A stretch of DNA of 64,000 nucleotides from Lysobacter silvisoli (GCF_003382365.1 NZ_QTSU01000002.1:124001-188000), one strand, 5' to 3'; positions 44,278-54,956 are shown, counted from the stretch's first letter. Notes: generated by a model not told the origin, from the letters alone. A program made the numbers and translations.

Positions 44278-45315
44278 TCAAGGCAGCGGCACCCGCTGCA
44301 GCAGTTCGCCGACCAGGCGCTCGCCGTCCCAGCCTTCGGCCGTGGCTTCGTAGCTGGGCAGGATGCGATGGCGCAGCACGTCGTGGGCGATCGCGCGCAC
44401 GTCGTCGGGGGTGACGAAATCGCGGCCGGCCAGCCAGGCGTGCGCGCGTGCGCAGCGCTCCAGCGCGATCGAGCCGCGCGGGCTGGCGCCCCAGGCGATG
44501 CGGCGCGCGAGCGCGGCGTCGTAACGCGCAGCGTCGCGCGAGGCCAGCACCAGTTCGATCAGATAGCGCTCCACCGCCGGCGCCACGTGCAGGCCCAGCA
44601 CCGCCGAGCGCGCGGCGAACACGTCGGCCAGCGGCAAGCGCTGCGCCGCCGGCGCGGCCGCGCGCAGGCTGTCGCGCGCGCGTTCGCGCGCCAGGCGCAG
44701 GATCTCGGCCTCGGCCGCGGCTTCGGGGTAGCCGATGCGCACGTGCATCAGGAAACGGTCCAGCTGCGCCTCGGGCAGCGGGAAGGTGCCTTCCTGCTCG
44801 ATCGGGTTCTGCGTGGCCATCACCAGGAACAGCGGCGGCAGCGCATAGGTCGCGCGGCCCACGGTGACCTGGCGTTCGCCCATGGCCTCCAGCAGCGCCG
44901 ACTGCACCTTGGCCGGCGCGCGGTTGATCTCGTCGGCCAGCAGGATGGGATGGAAGATCGGGCCGGCCTGGAATTCGAAGCGGCCGTCCTGCGGGCGCCA
45001 AACCTCGGTGCCGGTGAGGTCGGCCGGCAGCAGGTCGGGGGTGAACTGCACGCGCGCGAAGTCCGCTTCCAGCCGCGCCGCCAGCGCGCGCACCGCGCTG
45101 GTCTTGGCCAGGCCGGGCGCGCCTTCGACCAGCAGGTGGCCATCGGCCAGCAGCGCGATCAGCAGCCGCTCGATCAGCGCCGACTGGCCCACGATTTCGG
45201 CCGACAGCGCCTGGCGCAGTTCGCGGAAGGCGTCGTGCAGGCGCGCGTGCTCGGCATCGGCCAGGACGGGCGGCGTATCCGGCATGGCGCCGGCGGGGCT
45301 GTCGGGGGTCTGCAT
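44278..45315 (-). CDS. MoxR-family AAA+ ATPase
   Basis: This 345-residue AAA+ protein has Walker A in the variant LVEGAPGLAKTSAVRALA (about 70-87). Walker B is LLADEINRAPAKVQSALLEAM, shown as ILLADEINRAPAKVQSALLE, and it also has sensor 1 VMATQNPIEQEGTF and sensor 2-like YDAALARRIAWGASPRGS. It likely remodels the VWA proteins coded downstream. I start at ATG 45315; an ATG 30 codons further in (MPDTPP) is an alternative because no strong Shine-Dalgarno sequence is visible. It is the first gene of moxR-DUF58-DUF4381-batA-batBC-batD; 49 bp separates it from DUF58. Confidence 0.92.
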   Translation of the reverse strand: MQTPDSPAGAMPDTPPVLADAEHARLHDAFRELRQALSAEIVGQSALIERLLIALLADGHLLVEGAPGLAKTSAVRALAARLEADFARVQFTPDLLPADLTGTEVWRPQDGRFEFQAGPIFHPILLADEINRAPAKVQSALLEAMGERQVTVGRATYALPPLFLVMATQNPIEQEGTFPLPEAQLDRFLMHVRIGYPEAAAEAEILRLARERARDSLRAAAPAAQRLPLADVFAARSAVLGLHVAPAVERYLIELVLASRDAARYDAALARRIAWGASPRGSIALERCARAHAWLAGRDFVTPDDVRAIAHDVLRHRILPSYEATAEGWDGERLVGELLQRVPLP

Positions 45316-45416
45316 CGGAGGTCCGGCGCGGGGGCTATGGACCGATTTTGACCGAACTTGGCTGCCGGGGTTCACCCAACCGATGGCACGTTCAGGCGCG
45401 GTCGCCGGCGCCTAAA

Positions 45417-45446
45417 ACGCGAAGAGGGCCCGTAGGCCCTCTCGCG
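45417..45446 (-). terminator. Terminator of pilMNOPQ
   Basis: GAGGGCC (45424-45430) and GGCCCTC (45435-45441) pair, extended by CGCGA/TCGCG flanks. On the minus strand it is followed by TTTTAGG. It lies just past the pilQ stop. Confidence 0.8.
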
Positions 45447-45467
45447 GACTGCATGGCGCCGGCGCGA

Positions 45468-47456
45468 TCAGCGCTGGGCGACCTTGAGCACCTTGGGGGT
45501 GACGAAGATCAGCAGTTCGGCCTTTTCCTTGGAACGGCCCTTCTTCTTGAACAGGTTGCCCAGGAAGGGGATGTCGCCCAGGAACGGCACCTTGGTGACG
45601 TCGCTGCGGTCGCGGAACTCGTACACGCCGCCCACCACCACGGTCTGGCCGTCCTCCACCAGCACGGCGGTGTTGACCGAGCGCTTGGCGATGATCGGCA
45701 CCTGGCCGATGGAGGTGTTCAGGTTGCCGTCGACCTCGTCCTTCTTGACGTTCATGTTCAGGAACACGCGGCCGTCGTTGGTGATGGTCGGGGTGACTTT
45801 GAGCTCCAGCAGCACGTCCTTGAACTGCACGTTCGGGATCGGCGTGTTGTTGCCGCCCTGCTGCGGGGAGATGGTCACGTAGCCCACTTCCTGGCCCTGG
45901 CTGATCACCGCTTCGCGCTGGTTGCTGGTGACCACGCGCGGGTTGGAGATGACTTCGCCGCGGCCTTCTTCCTGGATCGCCGACAGCTCGATGTCGAGCA
46001 GGTAGCCGGCGTTGAGGATGGACAGCGCCAGCGAACCGGCCGGATTCTCCACGCCCAGGTTGCTCATCAGGCCGCGGGTGATCGAACCCAGGGTGCGCAC
46101 CGGCGGCGCGCCCACCGAGCCGCCGTTGACCCACTCGCGCAGTGCATTGGCGTAGGCGGTGTCGGCGGCGACCTGCGAGTTGCGGGTCGCGGTGTTGGCG
46201 TCGAGGTTGCCGCTGAAGTAGGAGTTGTCCTTGTTGCCGCTGATGCCGAACTTGGCGCCCAGCTCGCGCGACACCGACTCGGTGGCGATCACGATGCGCG
46301 CTTCGATCACGACCTGGTCGACCGGACGGTCGATCACCCGAACCAGTTCGCGCATCTGCTGAACCTTCTTCGGGATGTCGCTGATCATCAGCGTGTTGGT
46401 GCGCTCGTCGGCGACCAGGCGGCCGCGCGGCGAGAGGAAGCCGTTGTCGTTGTTGTTGGAATTGCCGCCGCCCTGCCCACCCTGGCCACCGATTCCCTTG
46501 GCTTCGGTCAGCGCTTTGAAGATGGCGCCGGCGTTGTGGTAGTTGATCTGGATGTACTCGGTGACCAGGTCGACGCGGTTGTCCAGCGCGATGCGCGCGT
46601 CTTCCTTGTCCTGCTCGTACTTGGCCACTTCGGCCTGCGGCGCGATCCACACCACGTTGCCGTGGCGGCGCTTATCCAGGCCCTTGGCCTGCAGCACGAT
46701 GTCCAGGGCCTGATCCCAGGGCACGTTGACCAGGCGCAGGGTCACGTTGCCCTGAACCGTGTCGGCGGCGACCACGTTGAGGTTGGACTCCTCGGCGATC
46801 AGCTGCAGCACGGTGCGCACCGGCACGTCCTGGAAGTTGAACGTGACCGGGCGGCCGCTGTAGCCGCGCTTGCTGGCGTCGGTGGTGCTGCTGATGGTGC
46901 TGGCGCCGACCGCGCGGTTGCCGGCGGCCGAGGCGGCCTTGGGCACGATCTCGACGATGTACTCGCGACCGGTCTGGTAGGCCAGCGACTCGTAGCCGCC
47001 GTTGGTGTTGAGCACCAGCTGGGTGCCGTTGCCGCTGGAGCGCGCGTCGATGCGCTGCACCGGAGTGGCGAAGTCGGTCACGTTCAGCGGGCGCTGCAGC
47101 GCCGCCGGCAACTGCGCGTTGCCGACGTTGATGATCACGCTGGAGCCCTGGTTGCGCAGGTCCGGCGCGGCGCCGTCGCCGCTGAACTTGAGGATCAGCT
47201 TGCCCGAGCCGCCATCGCCGCGCTTGAAGTCGATGTTGGCCACCGAGATCGCGCCCGGCAGCTGCTTGGCCGGATCGGGGTTATGGGCGGGGGCCACCAC
47301 CGGCGCGGCCGGCATCGCCGCGGGCGCGGCGTCGGGCGGTGCGGCGTGGGCGGCGCTGAAGCCGGCGATCAGGCCGATCATCAGACCGGCGCTGCGCGTG
47401 CTGATAGCCAAGGGGCGCCGGGCCGGCCGCGAGCTGTTGGCGTTGAAAACGGTCAT
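45468..47456 (-). CDS. pilQ: Type IV pilus secretin PilQ
   Basis: This outer-membrane secretin of 662 residues is the exit pore for the type IV pilus. It has a signal peptide (SAGLMIGLIAGFSAAHAA) and an AMIN domain (about 60-170, SVANIDFKRGDGGSGKLILK). A secretin/TonB short domain follows at about 190-280 (VTFNFQDVPVRTVLQLIAEE), then an N1 domain (VDLVTEYIQINYHNAGAIFK) and the secretin core from about 400. This has GRGEVISNPRVVTSNQREA and the terminal GDIPFLGNLFKKK. An Asn/Gly-rich loop (GGQGGQGGGNSNNND) lies in the N1 region. ATG 47456 has GGGGAT upstream; it is the last gene of pilMNOPQ. Confidence 0.96.
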   Translation of the reverse strand: MTVFNANSSRPARRPLAISTRSAGLMIGLIAGFSAAHAAPPDAAPAAMPAAPVVAPAHNPDPAKQLPGAISVANIDFKRGDGGSGKLILKFSGDGAAPDLRNQGSSVIINVGNAQLPAALQRPLNVTDFATPVQRIDARSSGNGTQLVLNTNGGYESLAYQTGREYIVEIVPKAASAAGNRAVGASTISSTTDASKRGYSGRPVTFNFQDVPVRTVLQLIAEESNLNVVAADTVQGNVTLRLVNVPWDQALDIVLQAKGLDKRRHGNVVWIAPQAEVAKYEQDKEDARIALDNRVDLVTEYIQINYHNAGAIFKALTEAKGIGGQGGQGGGNSNNNDNGFLSPRGRLVADERTNTLMISDIPKKVQQMRELVRVIDRPVDQVVIEARIVIATESVSRELGAKFGISGNKDNSYFSGNLDANTATRNSQVAADTAYANALREWVNGGSVGAPPVRTLGSITRGLMSNLGVENPAGSLALSILNAGYLLDIELSAIQEEGRGEVISNPRVVTSNQREAVISQGQEVGYVTISPQQGGNNTPIPNVQFKDVLLELKVTPTITNDGRVFLNMNVKKDEVDGNLNTSIGQVPIIAKRSVNTAVLVEDGQTVVVGGVYEFRDRSDVTKVPFLGDIPFLGNLFKKKGRSKEKAELLIFVTPKVLKVAQR

Positions 47457-47471
47457 CGTGCTATCCCCCAA

Positions 47472-48014
47472 TCAATTGTCTTCTAACGCCACGGTAGCCG
47501 GCCGTTCCAGCCAACCACCCGCGCCATCTGGCACCAGTTCCACCAACTCGATCCGGTCTTCGGACACGCTGGTCACCCGACCGTCGTTCTGCCCCATGTA
47601 CGCGCCCGGCCGCACCCGGTAGGTCACCTTGTCGGGCGCCATCACCAGTGCGACCACGCCGGGACCGCGGCCGAGCGTGCCGACCATGTCCAGGCTGTCG
47701 AGCGGGAACTGTTCCAGGGTCTGCTTGCGCCGCGTCGAATCCGGGCGCGGACCGCTGCCGCCCTGATCGGTGAACGCGTTGCTGAAGGGATCGCGCAGCG
47801 CCTGCGCCGCGTACTCGAAGGTCTCGAACTGCTGCATCACCGGCAGCGGGTCCAGCGGCGGCGCCGGACGCGCCTTCACTTCCGCCACCCACTTCTCCAG
47901 GTTCGGCGCGTCGCCGGGCGTGGAGGTGATGCTGCGTCCGCAGCCGGTGATCGCCAGCAGCAGGACCGCGGCGGTCAGCGTGCGGCCTGCGCTATTGAGG
48001 TATGCCTTGCGCAT
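47472..48014 (-). CDS. pilP: Type IV pilus assembly lipoprotein PilP
   Basis: This 180-residue lipoprotein has the signal AAVLLLAITGC with lipobox ITGC. A flexible mature N-terminus follows (KARPAPPLDPLPVMQQFETF) with YAAQALRDPFSNAF, then a C-terminal beta-domain (FPLDSLDMVGTLG, VALVMAPDKVTYRVRPGAYMGQNDGRV). It connects the PilM/N/O inner-membrane complex with PilQ. The gene begins right after pilO (1 bp apart), and pilQ starts 15 bp after its end. Confidence 0.95.
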   Translation of the reverse strand: MRKAYLNSAGRTLTAAVLLLAITGCGRSITSTPGDAPNLEKWVAEVKARPAPPLDPLPVMQQFETFEYAAQALRDPFSNAFTDQGGSGPRPDSTRRKQTLEQFPLDSLDMVGTLGRGPGVVALVMAPDKVTYRVRPGAYMGQNDGRVTSVSEDRIELVELVPDGAGGWLERPATVALEDN

Positions 48015-48015
48015 C

Positions 48016-48735
48016 TCAGCCGCCCTCCTTCTTGTCGCCCGCGGGCGCGGCGGGAGCGGTGTTCTGGGCGTCGCCGCCGCCGTTGGCTGCCTTTTCCTGC
48101 GCCGACACTTCTTCTTCGTCCAGGTAACGGTAGGTCTTGACCGTGCCGGCCAGCTCCAGCGGGCTGTTGGGCGTGATCACCGCGGTCTTGTCGCCGGCCG
48201 CGGCGCCGCGCGGGCGCAGCGAGATGTCGTGCATGGTCATGATGACCACGCGCGGCAGCGAGGCCACGCCGCTGACGAAACCGCCGAACTGGTGGTAGGT
48301 GCCGACCATGCGCAGGGCGATGGGCTTCTCTGCGTAGAAGTCCTTGGGCTGCTCCGGACCGGGCTGGAACAGCTCGTTGCTGATGCCGGTGGCCAGCGCG
48401 GTCTGCGAGATGTCGACGATCAGGTCGGGCATCTCGGTCTTGCTGGGCAGCTGACGCAGCATCTGCTGCAGTTGCTGTTCCATCTGCGCCAGCTGCTGCT
48501 TCAGCGGTTCCAGGTTGGCGGCGCGGCCCTGCTTGGTCTCGAACTCGGTGCGCAGCTCGGCTTCCGTGCGCTCCAGTCCTTCCAGCATCTGCCGCTTGTC
48601 ACTGACGAACAGGTACCAGGCCAGGCCCACGATGACCAGGCCGACGATCACGCAGAAGCCGATTTTGGCCTGCTGCGGCCACGACCCCATGTTGTTGAAG
48701 TCGAGGTCCTTGAGCGACATCTTCTTCTGGCTCAC
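48016..48735 (-). CDS. pilO: Type IV pilus inner-membrane protein PilO
   Basis: This 239-residue protein has a short cytosolic N-terminus (KMSLKDLDFNNMGSWPQQAK), one membrane helix (IGFCVIVGLVIVGLAWYLFV) and a coiled coil (LEGLERTEAELRTEFETKQG). A ferredoxin-like periplasmic domain ends in VKTYRYLDEEE, followed by an Ala/Gly-rich tail. It makes a heterodimer with PilN. The start is a GTG that overlaps the pilN stop (GTGA). Confidence 0.95.
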   Translation of the reverse strand: MSQKKMSLKDLDFNNMGSWPQQAKIGFCVIVGLVIVGLAWYLFVSDKRQMLEGLERTEAELRTEFETKQGRAANLEPLKQQLAQMEQQLQQMLRQLPSKTEMPDLIVDISQTALATGISNELFQPGPEQPKDFYAEKPIALRMVGTYHQFGGFVSGVASLPRVVIMTMHDISLRPRGAAAGDKTAVITPNSPLELAGTVKTYRYLDEEEVSAQEKAANGGGDAQNTAPAAPAGDKKEGG

Positions 48736-49591
48736 GATTCGGCCCCCTTGTTGTTGCCTGCGGCAGCCGGCTGCTGAGCCGGCTCCTGCGCCGGGGTCGG
48801 CACGCCGTTGGCGTTGGTGCCGCCCTGCGGGGCGGGCGCCGCCGCCGGAGCGGCGGGCGCGACGGCGGGGGCAGCGGCCGGAGCGGTGCCGGCGGCCGGA
48901 GCGATCGCGGCCGGAGCCGGAGCGGCGGCGGCCGGTGCGCTAGCGGCAGCCGGGGCACCGGCCGGCGCCGCGGCTGCGGCCTCGGCGGTGGCGGCGTCGC
49001 CCGCGGCCGGAGCGTCGGGCTGGCCGTCGCCGTCCTCGTCCTTGGGCGCGTTCGGGTTGGCCAGCTTCACGCTGAGCTTGAACTCGTAGGGCAGGCCCTT
49101 GTCGGTGCCCTTGGCCTCGATGATCGACAGGTCCGGATTGGTCATCCAGCCCGAGCCCTCGAGGTTGCGCATGTAGGTACTGACGCGGGCGTTGGACTGC
49201 GCGCGGCCTTCCAGGGTCAGGGTGTCGGAATCCTGCTTGATCGTGGTCAGCACCGCGCCGTCGGGAATGGTGCGCACCAGCGAATCGAACAGGTGCACCA
49301 TCTGCGAACGGTTGGACTGCAGTTGCTCGATCACTTCCTTGCGCGCCAGGAGCTTGGCCTTCTTCTTGTCCAGCTCCTCGATCTCGGTGATCTGCTTCTC
49401 GACCTCGGCGATGCGGTCCTTGAGGAAGGCGTTGCGGGTGTTCTGGCCATCGATCTGGCCGTTGTAGAAGCTCACGATCAGGAACGACAGCACCACCGCG
49501 CCCAGGGCCGACAGGCCGAGCATGGTGGCGAACTCTTTCTGCCGCTGCTTACGGCGTTCTGCGCGCCACGGGAGGAGATTGATCCGTGCCA

Positions 49592-49592
<1 letters not shown>
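48732..49592 (-). CDS. pilN: Type IV pilus inner-membrane protein PilN with Ala/Pro-rich tail
   Basis: This 286-residue protein has the conserved cytosolic INLLPWR at residues 4-10, which binds PilM. A membrane helix (LSALGAVVLSFLIVSFY), a coiled coil and a ferredoxin-like periplasmic domain follow, up to about residue 190. From there to the end runs an Ala/Pro-rich low-complexity tail of about 95 residues, longer than in usual PilN proteins of about 200 residues. It may span the periplasm or bind peptidoglycan; that is inference. The start ATG shares its A with the pilM stop (TGATG). Confidence 0.95.
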
Positions 49593-50701
<1,109 letters not shown>

Positions 50702-50702
50702 T

Positions 50703-50731
50703 TAGATAACGGACTTTTCACAGGCTGGCAA
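50703..50731 (-). promoter_or_regulatory. Putative sigma70 promoter of pilMNOPQ
   Basis: Read on the minus strand, TTGCCA (50726-50731) and TATCTA (50703-50708) are separated by 17 bp. The pilM start lies 53 bases downstream. The 230-bp divergent region to mrcA shows no other gene. Confidence 0.5.
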
Positions 50732-50880
50732 CCATTTCTTTCAGGAATGCCAACCTAGACCGCCTTTTTTGCGTAACGGCCTTAGCGGAACCTACCGGCC
50801 GCAGCCCCCCGGGGCGGTCCCTCCCCCCGGCTCCTCTATACTCCACGGCCACTACTACCCGCAAACCGGAACCCGCTTCG

Positions 50881-53397
50881 ATGCCCCGTCTCCGCCGTTT
50901 CCTGCGCTGGGCGCTCTACGCGTTCGCCGGCCTGGCCCTGCTCGGGGTCGTGACCGCCGGCACCCTGTACTACCTGATCGCCCCCAAGCTGCCGGACGTG
51001 GAGACCCTGCGCACGATCGAGCTGCAGGAACCCATGTACGTCTACGCCGCCGACGGCCGCCTGATGGCCATGTTCGGCGAGACCCGGCGCTACCCGGTGG
51101 CGATCGAGGACGTGCCGCTGCGGCTCAAGCAGGCCTTCATCGCGATCGAGGACGCGCGCTTCTACAAGCACCACGGCGTGGACTACAAGGGCATAGCGCG
51201 CGCGGTCTGGCTGCTGGCCACCACCGACGACAAGCGCGTGCCGGGCGGTTCCACCATCACCCAGCAGGTCGCGCGCCAGTACTTCTTGAGCGCCGAATAC
51301 AGCTACAAGCGCAAGCTCGGCGAGATGCTGCTGGCCATGCGCATGGAGCGCGAGCTGAGCAAGGACGAGATTTTCGAGCTGTACTTGAACAAGAGCTTCT
51401 TCGGCAATCGCGCCTACGGCGTGGGCGCCGCGGCCGAGTTCTACTACGGCAAGAAGATGAGCGAGTTGAGCCTGGACGAGATGGCCTCGCTGGCCGGCAT
51501 CCCCAAGTTCCCCTCCAGCGGCAACCCGCTGAGCAACCCCGACCGCGCCAAGATCCGTCGCGACTACATCCTGGACCGCATGGTCGAGCAGCGCTTCATC
51601 GGCGCCGCCGAGGCCGCCGCGGCCAAGGCCGTGCCCATGCACGCCAGCCCGCACGAGCGCCCGATCGAGGTCTATGCGCCCTACGTGGCCGAAATGGTCC
51701 GCCAGCAGATGGTCGAGCGCTACGGCGCCGAGGCCCTGACCAAGGGCTACCACGTGACCACCACCATCGACCCGACCCTGCAGGCCGCGGCCGACAAGGC
51801 GGTGCGCGACGGCCTCAAGGTCTACGACCGCCGCCACGGCTGGCACGGCGTAGAGGAACACTTCGACCTGGCCCCGAACGAGGACGCCGCCACCGCCAAG
51901 CAGCGCCTGCGCTCGACCCCGGCCCAGGCCGGCCTGCTGCCGGCCATCGTGCTCGCCACCGACGGCGCCGGCGCGCGCTTGGCTCTGGCCGACGGCAGCG
52001 AGATCGCCCTGGCCGGCAACCAGGGCTGGGGCGGCCGCAGCCCGTCCAGCCTGCTCAAGCGCGGCGACCTGGTGCGGGTGGAGAAGATCGAGCCGCCGGC
52101 GCCCAAGGTCGAAGCGGGCAAGCCGGCGCCGCCGCCGGCCCCGGTGGCCGACCTGGGTTACCGCCTGGAGCAGCTGCCGCAGGCGCAGGCCGCGCTGGTC
52201 TCGCTGGAGCCCACCAATGGCGCCCTGCGCGCCCTGTCCGGCGGTTTCAGCTTCGCCGGCGCCAAGTTCAACCGCGCCACCCAGGCGCGCCGCCAGCCGG
52301 GCTCCAGCTTCAAGCCCTTCGTCTACGCGGCCTCGTTCGAGCGCGGCTACAACCCGGCCTCGATCGTGCTCGACGCGCCGGTGGTGTTCCGCGACCGCCG
52401 CGGCCACATCTGGCGCCCGCAGAACGACGGCGGCAACTTCGCCGGCCCCATGCGCGTGCGCGAGGCCATGGTGCAGTCGCGCAACCTGGTCTCGGTGCGC
52501 CTGCTCGACGCGATGGGCGTGGACTTCGCACGCAAGTACATCGCCAACTTCGGCTTCGACATCGAACAGCTGCCGCCCAATCTGTCGATGTCGCTGGGCA
52601 CTGCCTCGCTGACCCCGCTGTCGGTCGCGCGCGGCTACGCCACCTTCGCCAACGGCGGCTTCCGCATCACCCCCTGGTTCATCGACGAGATCAAGGACCG
52701 CGCCGGCGCGGTGGTGTTCAAGGAAAAGCCCGCCACGGCCTGCCGCGAATGCGTGGGCCGCGGCGCCACCTCGTCCGGCGCCGGCCATAGCGCGGGCGCG
52801 GTGGTCGACGGCTTCAACTTCGGCCCCAGCGGCGGCCCGGCCAAACCCGAGCCCAAGAAGCCGGCCGAAGCGGTCAAGCCCGCCACGCCGCCGCCGGCCG
52901 ACCTGGTGGTCGCGCCGCGCGCGATCGACGACCGCATCGCCTACCAGATCGTGTCCATGCTGCGCGACGTGGTCCTGCGCGGCACCGGCACCGCGGCCAA
53001 GGTGCTGGGCCGCGAGGACGTGGGCGGCAAGACCGGCTCCACCAACGACCACCGCGACGCCTGGTTCTCCGGCTTCGGCGGCCCCTACGTGACCACGGTC
53101 TGGGTCGGCCGCGACAACTACAAGTCGCTGGGTTACCGCGAGTACGGCGGCAAGGCCGCGCTGCCGATCTGGATCGACTTCATGCGCGCGGCGCTGAAGG
53201 ACAAGCCGGTGGCGCCGAACGAGCCGCCGGAAGGCATGGTCAAGGTCTCGGTGGGCGCCAACGGCAGCCTGATCCCCGACGGCGTCGGCGGCATCGTCGA
53301 ATGGGTCAAGGCCGAGGACCTGGACAAGATGCAGTCCTACATCGACTACGGCACCGACGAAGCGGCGCCGTCGGAAGAGTCCTTCGACATCTTCTGA
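50881..53397 (+). CDS. mrcA: Penicillin-binding protein 1A (bifunctional peptidoglycan synthase)
   Basis: This 838-residue class A PBP is anchored by an N-terminal helix ([19 protein letters not shown]). It has a GT51 glycosyltransferase domain with catalytic Glu in [15 protein letters not shown] (about residue 87), [35 protein letters not shown] and the later [15 protein letters not shown]. An OB-like insertion (residues about 325-430) and the transpeptidase follow. The latter has motif SSFK in [15 protein letters not shown] (about 476), QSRNLVS (SxN) and GKTGST (about 716). It makes peptidoglycan strands and cross-links. It is divergent from pilMNOPQ, an arrangement widespread in gammaproteobacteria. 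The Pro/Lys-rich loop at about 655-680 ([18 protein letters not shown]) is unusual. Confidence 0.96.
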   Translation: MPRLRRFLRWALYAFAGLALLGVVTAGTLYYLIAPKLPDVETLRTIELQEPMYVYAADGRLMAMFGETRRYPVAIEDVPLRLKQAFIAIEDARFYKHHGVDYKGIARAVWLLATTDDKRVPGGSTITQQVARQYFLSAEYSYKRKLGEMLLAMRMERELSKDEIFELYLNKSFFGNRAYGVGAAAEFYYGKKMSELSLDEMASLAGIPKFPSSGNPLSNPDRAKIRRDYILDRMVEQRFIGAAEAAAAKAVPMHASPHERPIEVYAPYVAEMVRQQMVERYGAEALTKGYHVTTTIDPTLQAAADKAVRDGLKVYDRRHGWHGVEEHFDLAPNEDAATAKQRLRSTPAQAGLLPAIVLATDGAGARLALADGSEIALAGNQGWGGRSPSSLLKRGDLVRVEKIEPPAPKVEAGKPAPPPAPVADLGYRLEQLPQAQAALVSLEPTNGALRALSGGFSFAGAKFNRATQARRQPGSSFKPFVYAASFERGYNPASIVLDAPVVFRDRRGHIWRPQNDGGNFAGPMRVREAMVQSRNLVSVRLLDAMGVDFARKYIANFGFDIEQLPPNLSMSLGTASLTPLSVARGYATFANGGFRITPWFIDEIKDRAGAVVFKEKPATACRECVGRGATSSGAGHSAGAVVDGFNFGPSGGPAKPEPKKPAEAVKPATPPPADLVVAPRAIDDRIAYQIVSMLRDVVLRGTGTAAKVLGREDVGGKTGSTNDHRDAWFSGFGGPYVTTVWVGRDNYKSLGYREYGGKAALPIWIDFMRAALKDKPVAPNEPPEGMVKVSVGANGSLIPDGVGGIVEWVKAEDLDKMQSYIDYGTDEAAPSEESFDIF

Positions 53398-53604
53398 TCC
53401 GCATGCGACCGGTTGCGGCGGCCACGCCGCCGCAACCGTCATCCCCGCGAACTCGGGGAGCCGGGCGCCCGTACTGCCGCAGCATCGCGGCCATTCGCCC
53501 CACGTGATGATCCCCGCCACGCCCTCGTGCTAGCGTTGCCTGGCCGGCTCCCGCGCCGGCCGCGGCGCGTCGGCGCCGTCGCTGGGCCCGCCGCGGAGGT
53601 CGTC

Positions 53605-54264
53605 ATGTCGCATCACGCCCGTCAGCACGCCCACCAGCACGCCGAAACCCGCACCCGCGAACGCCGCCGCCGGCTCGCCCACGAAGCCGCGCGGCTCATG
53701 GCCGAAAGCGGCATCCGCGACTATCACCAGGCCAAGCTCAAGGCCGCCGAACGCCTGGGCATCCACGACGATGCGTCGCTGCCGCGCAACCGCGAGATCG
53801 AGGACGCGCTGCGCGAGTACCAGCGCCTGTTCCAGCGCGACAGCATCGACGGCCTGCGCCAGCGCCGCGAGGCCGCGCTGCGGGCGATGGAGTTCTTCGC
53901 CGAATTCGAGCCGCGCCTGGTCGGCCCGGTGCTGGAGGGCACCGCCGACACCCGCACGCCCGTGGCCCTGCACCTGTACAGCGACGACCCCGACGCCGCC
54001 GCGCGCCATCTCGACCAGCACGGCATCCCCGCCGAAGCCCGCAGCCGCCGCCTGCGCCTGGACCGCGAACGCAGCGACGACTTCCCGGTCTGGGTGTTCA
54101 GCGCCGAAGACCTGGCCTTCGACCTCACCGTGCTGCCGCTGGACGTGCTGCGCCAGGCGCCGCTGTCCAGCGTGGACGAGAAGCCGATGAAGCGGGCTTC
54201 CGCATCGCAGCTGCGGCAGATGCTGGCCGAGGAAGAGATCGCCGGGTATGAGGTGGGCGAGTAG
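53605..54264 (+). CDS. Conserved-looking cytosolic protein of unknown function
   Basis: This 219-residue protein has no signal peptide or membrane helix. It starts with a His/Arg-rich helix (SHHARQHAHQHAETRTRERR) followed by RRRLAHEAARLMAESGIRDYHQAKLKAAERLGI, a helical arrangement. The second half (FEPRLVGPVLEGTADTRTPVALHLYSDDPDAAARHLDQHGIP) resembles a nucleotidyltransferase-type core with a lone G and the D...D pattern (SDDPDA), but the normal catalytic GS motif is absent. GGAGG lies eight bases before the ATG. I do not assign a function; a degenerate nucleotidyltransferase is one possible reading. Confidence 0.55.
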   Translation: MSHHARQHAHQHAETRTRERRRRLAHEAARLMAESGIRDYHQAKLKAAERLGIHDDASLPRNREIEDALREYQRLFQRDSIDGLRQRREAALRAMEFFAEFEPRLVGPVLEGTADTRTPVALHLYSDDPDAAARHLDQHGIPAEARSRRLRLDRERSDDFPVWVFSAEDLAFDLTVLPLDVLRQAPLSSVDEKPMKRASASQLRQMLAEEEIAGYEVGE

Positions 54265-54296
54265 GTTCGCAGCTCGCACCGCGATTTGTTGCTGCG

Positions 54297-54420
54297 GCTG
54301 CCCTCACCCCAACCCGCACCCCGGCCCGACCGCATAGCGGCCGGGCGTTCAGTGCAGCGCGAGCCAGTGGCTCGCAAGCGCTGCCCCTCACCCCGCAAGC
54401 GGGAGAGGGGCTAAAGCAGC
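54297..54420. repeat. Palindromic repeat remnants after the unknown gene
   Basis: This region has a CCCTCACCCC start, a broken palindrome and CCGCAAGCGGGAGAGGGG near 54393-54411. It is the edge of the composite repeat that follows. Confidence 0.6.
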
Positions 54421-54422
54421 AG

Positions 54423-54764
54423 CGTCGGATCAGTCCTCTCTCCCGTTTACGGGAGAGGGCTAGGGTGAGGGGGTGAGCGCAGCGAATGCTCTTGATCCCC
54501 GCTCGGGCACCGAACTCGCCGTACCAATAGAAGATCCGGAGAGCCTGCCCCCGCGAAGGCGGGGGGCGGCGCACAGGAGGTGCGCCGTTTTTCGTCGGAT
54601 CAGTCCCCTCTCCCGTTTACGGGAGAGGGCTAGGGTGAGGGGGTGAGCGCAGCGAATGCTCTTGATCCCCGCTCGGGCGCCGAACTCTCCGTCCCAACAG
54701 CAGGCCCGGAGAGCCTGCCCCCGCGAAGGCGGGGGGCGGCGCACAGGAGGTGCGCCGTTTTTCG
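54423..54764. repeat. Tandem 170-bp direct repeat with REP and hairpin parts
   Basis: Two units (54423-54592 and 54593-54764) repeat with a period of 170 bases and differ at few positions. Each has a palindrome (CTCTCCCG TTTA CGGGAGAGG), the tail CTAGGGTGAGGGGGTGAGCG, GCGAATGCTCTTGATCC, a CCCCCGC/GCGGGGG stem and a terminator-like GGCGCACAGGAGGTGCGCC-GTTTTT. No coding signal: open frames in it change between the copies and have no start context. Confidence 0.85.
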
Positions 54765-54925
54765 CTGGCACAGGGATGTGATGTGCCATCGAAAATCCCG
54801 GCGCGCGCATCGATCTCGCAGGGGAGCTCTGGCGAAGCGCTTTTCTTTGGTTACTTTCTTTTGACGCTTATCGAAAGAAAGTAACCCGGCCGCTTGCGGA
54901 CGGAAGCTGTTGCTGTCGCTTAAAC
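54765..54925. repeat. Composite module with GGTTACTTTCTTT stem
   Basis: This continues unit 2 with GAAAATCCCGGCGCGC, CGATCTCGCAGGGGAGCTCT and a stem GGTTACTTTCTTTT / AAAGAAAGTAACC (54847-54886), then CGGCCGCTTGCGGACGGAAG. The same order of pieces is found at 59225-59350. Small frames reading KKVTKEK across it are artefacts of the repeat. Confidence 0.85.
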
Positions 54926-54956
54926 CAGCACACCACACACCTTCGCGAGTTCGGAG

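Noticed and set aside
53605-54264. Nucleotidyltransferase assignment for the unknown protein
   Set aside because: The GS and DxD catalytic signature is not complete, so no function is named.
54423-54764. Possible CRISPR-like array
   Set aside because: Only two units of 170 bp without constant short repeats and variable spacers, and no cas genes. It is a tandem copy of a dispersed repeat.
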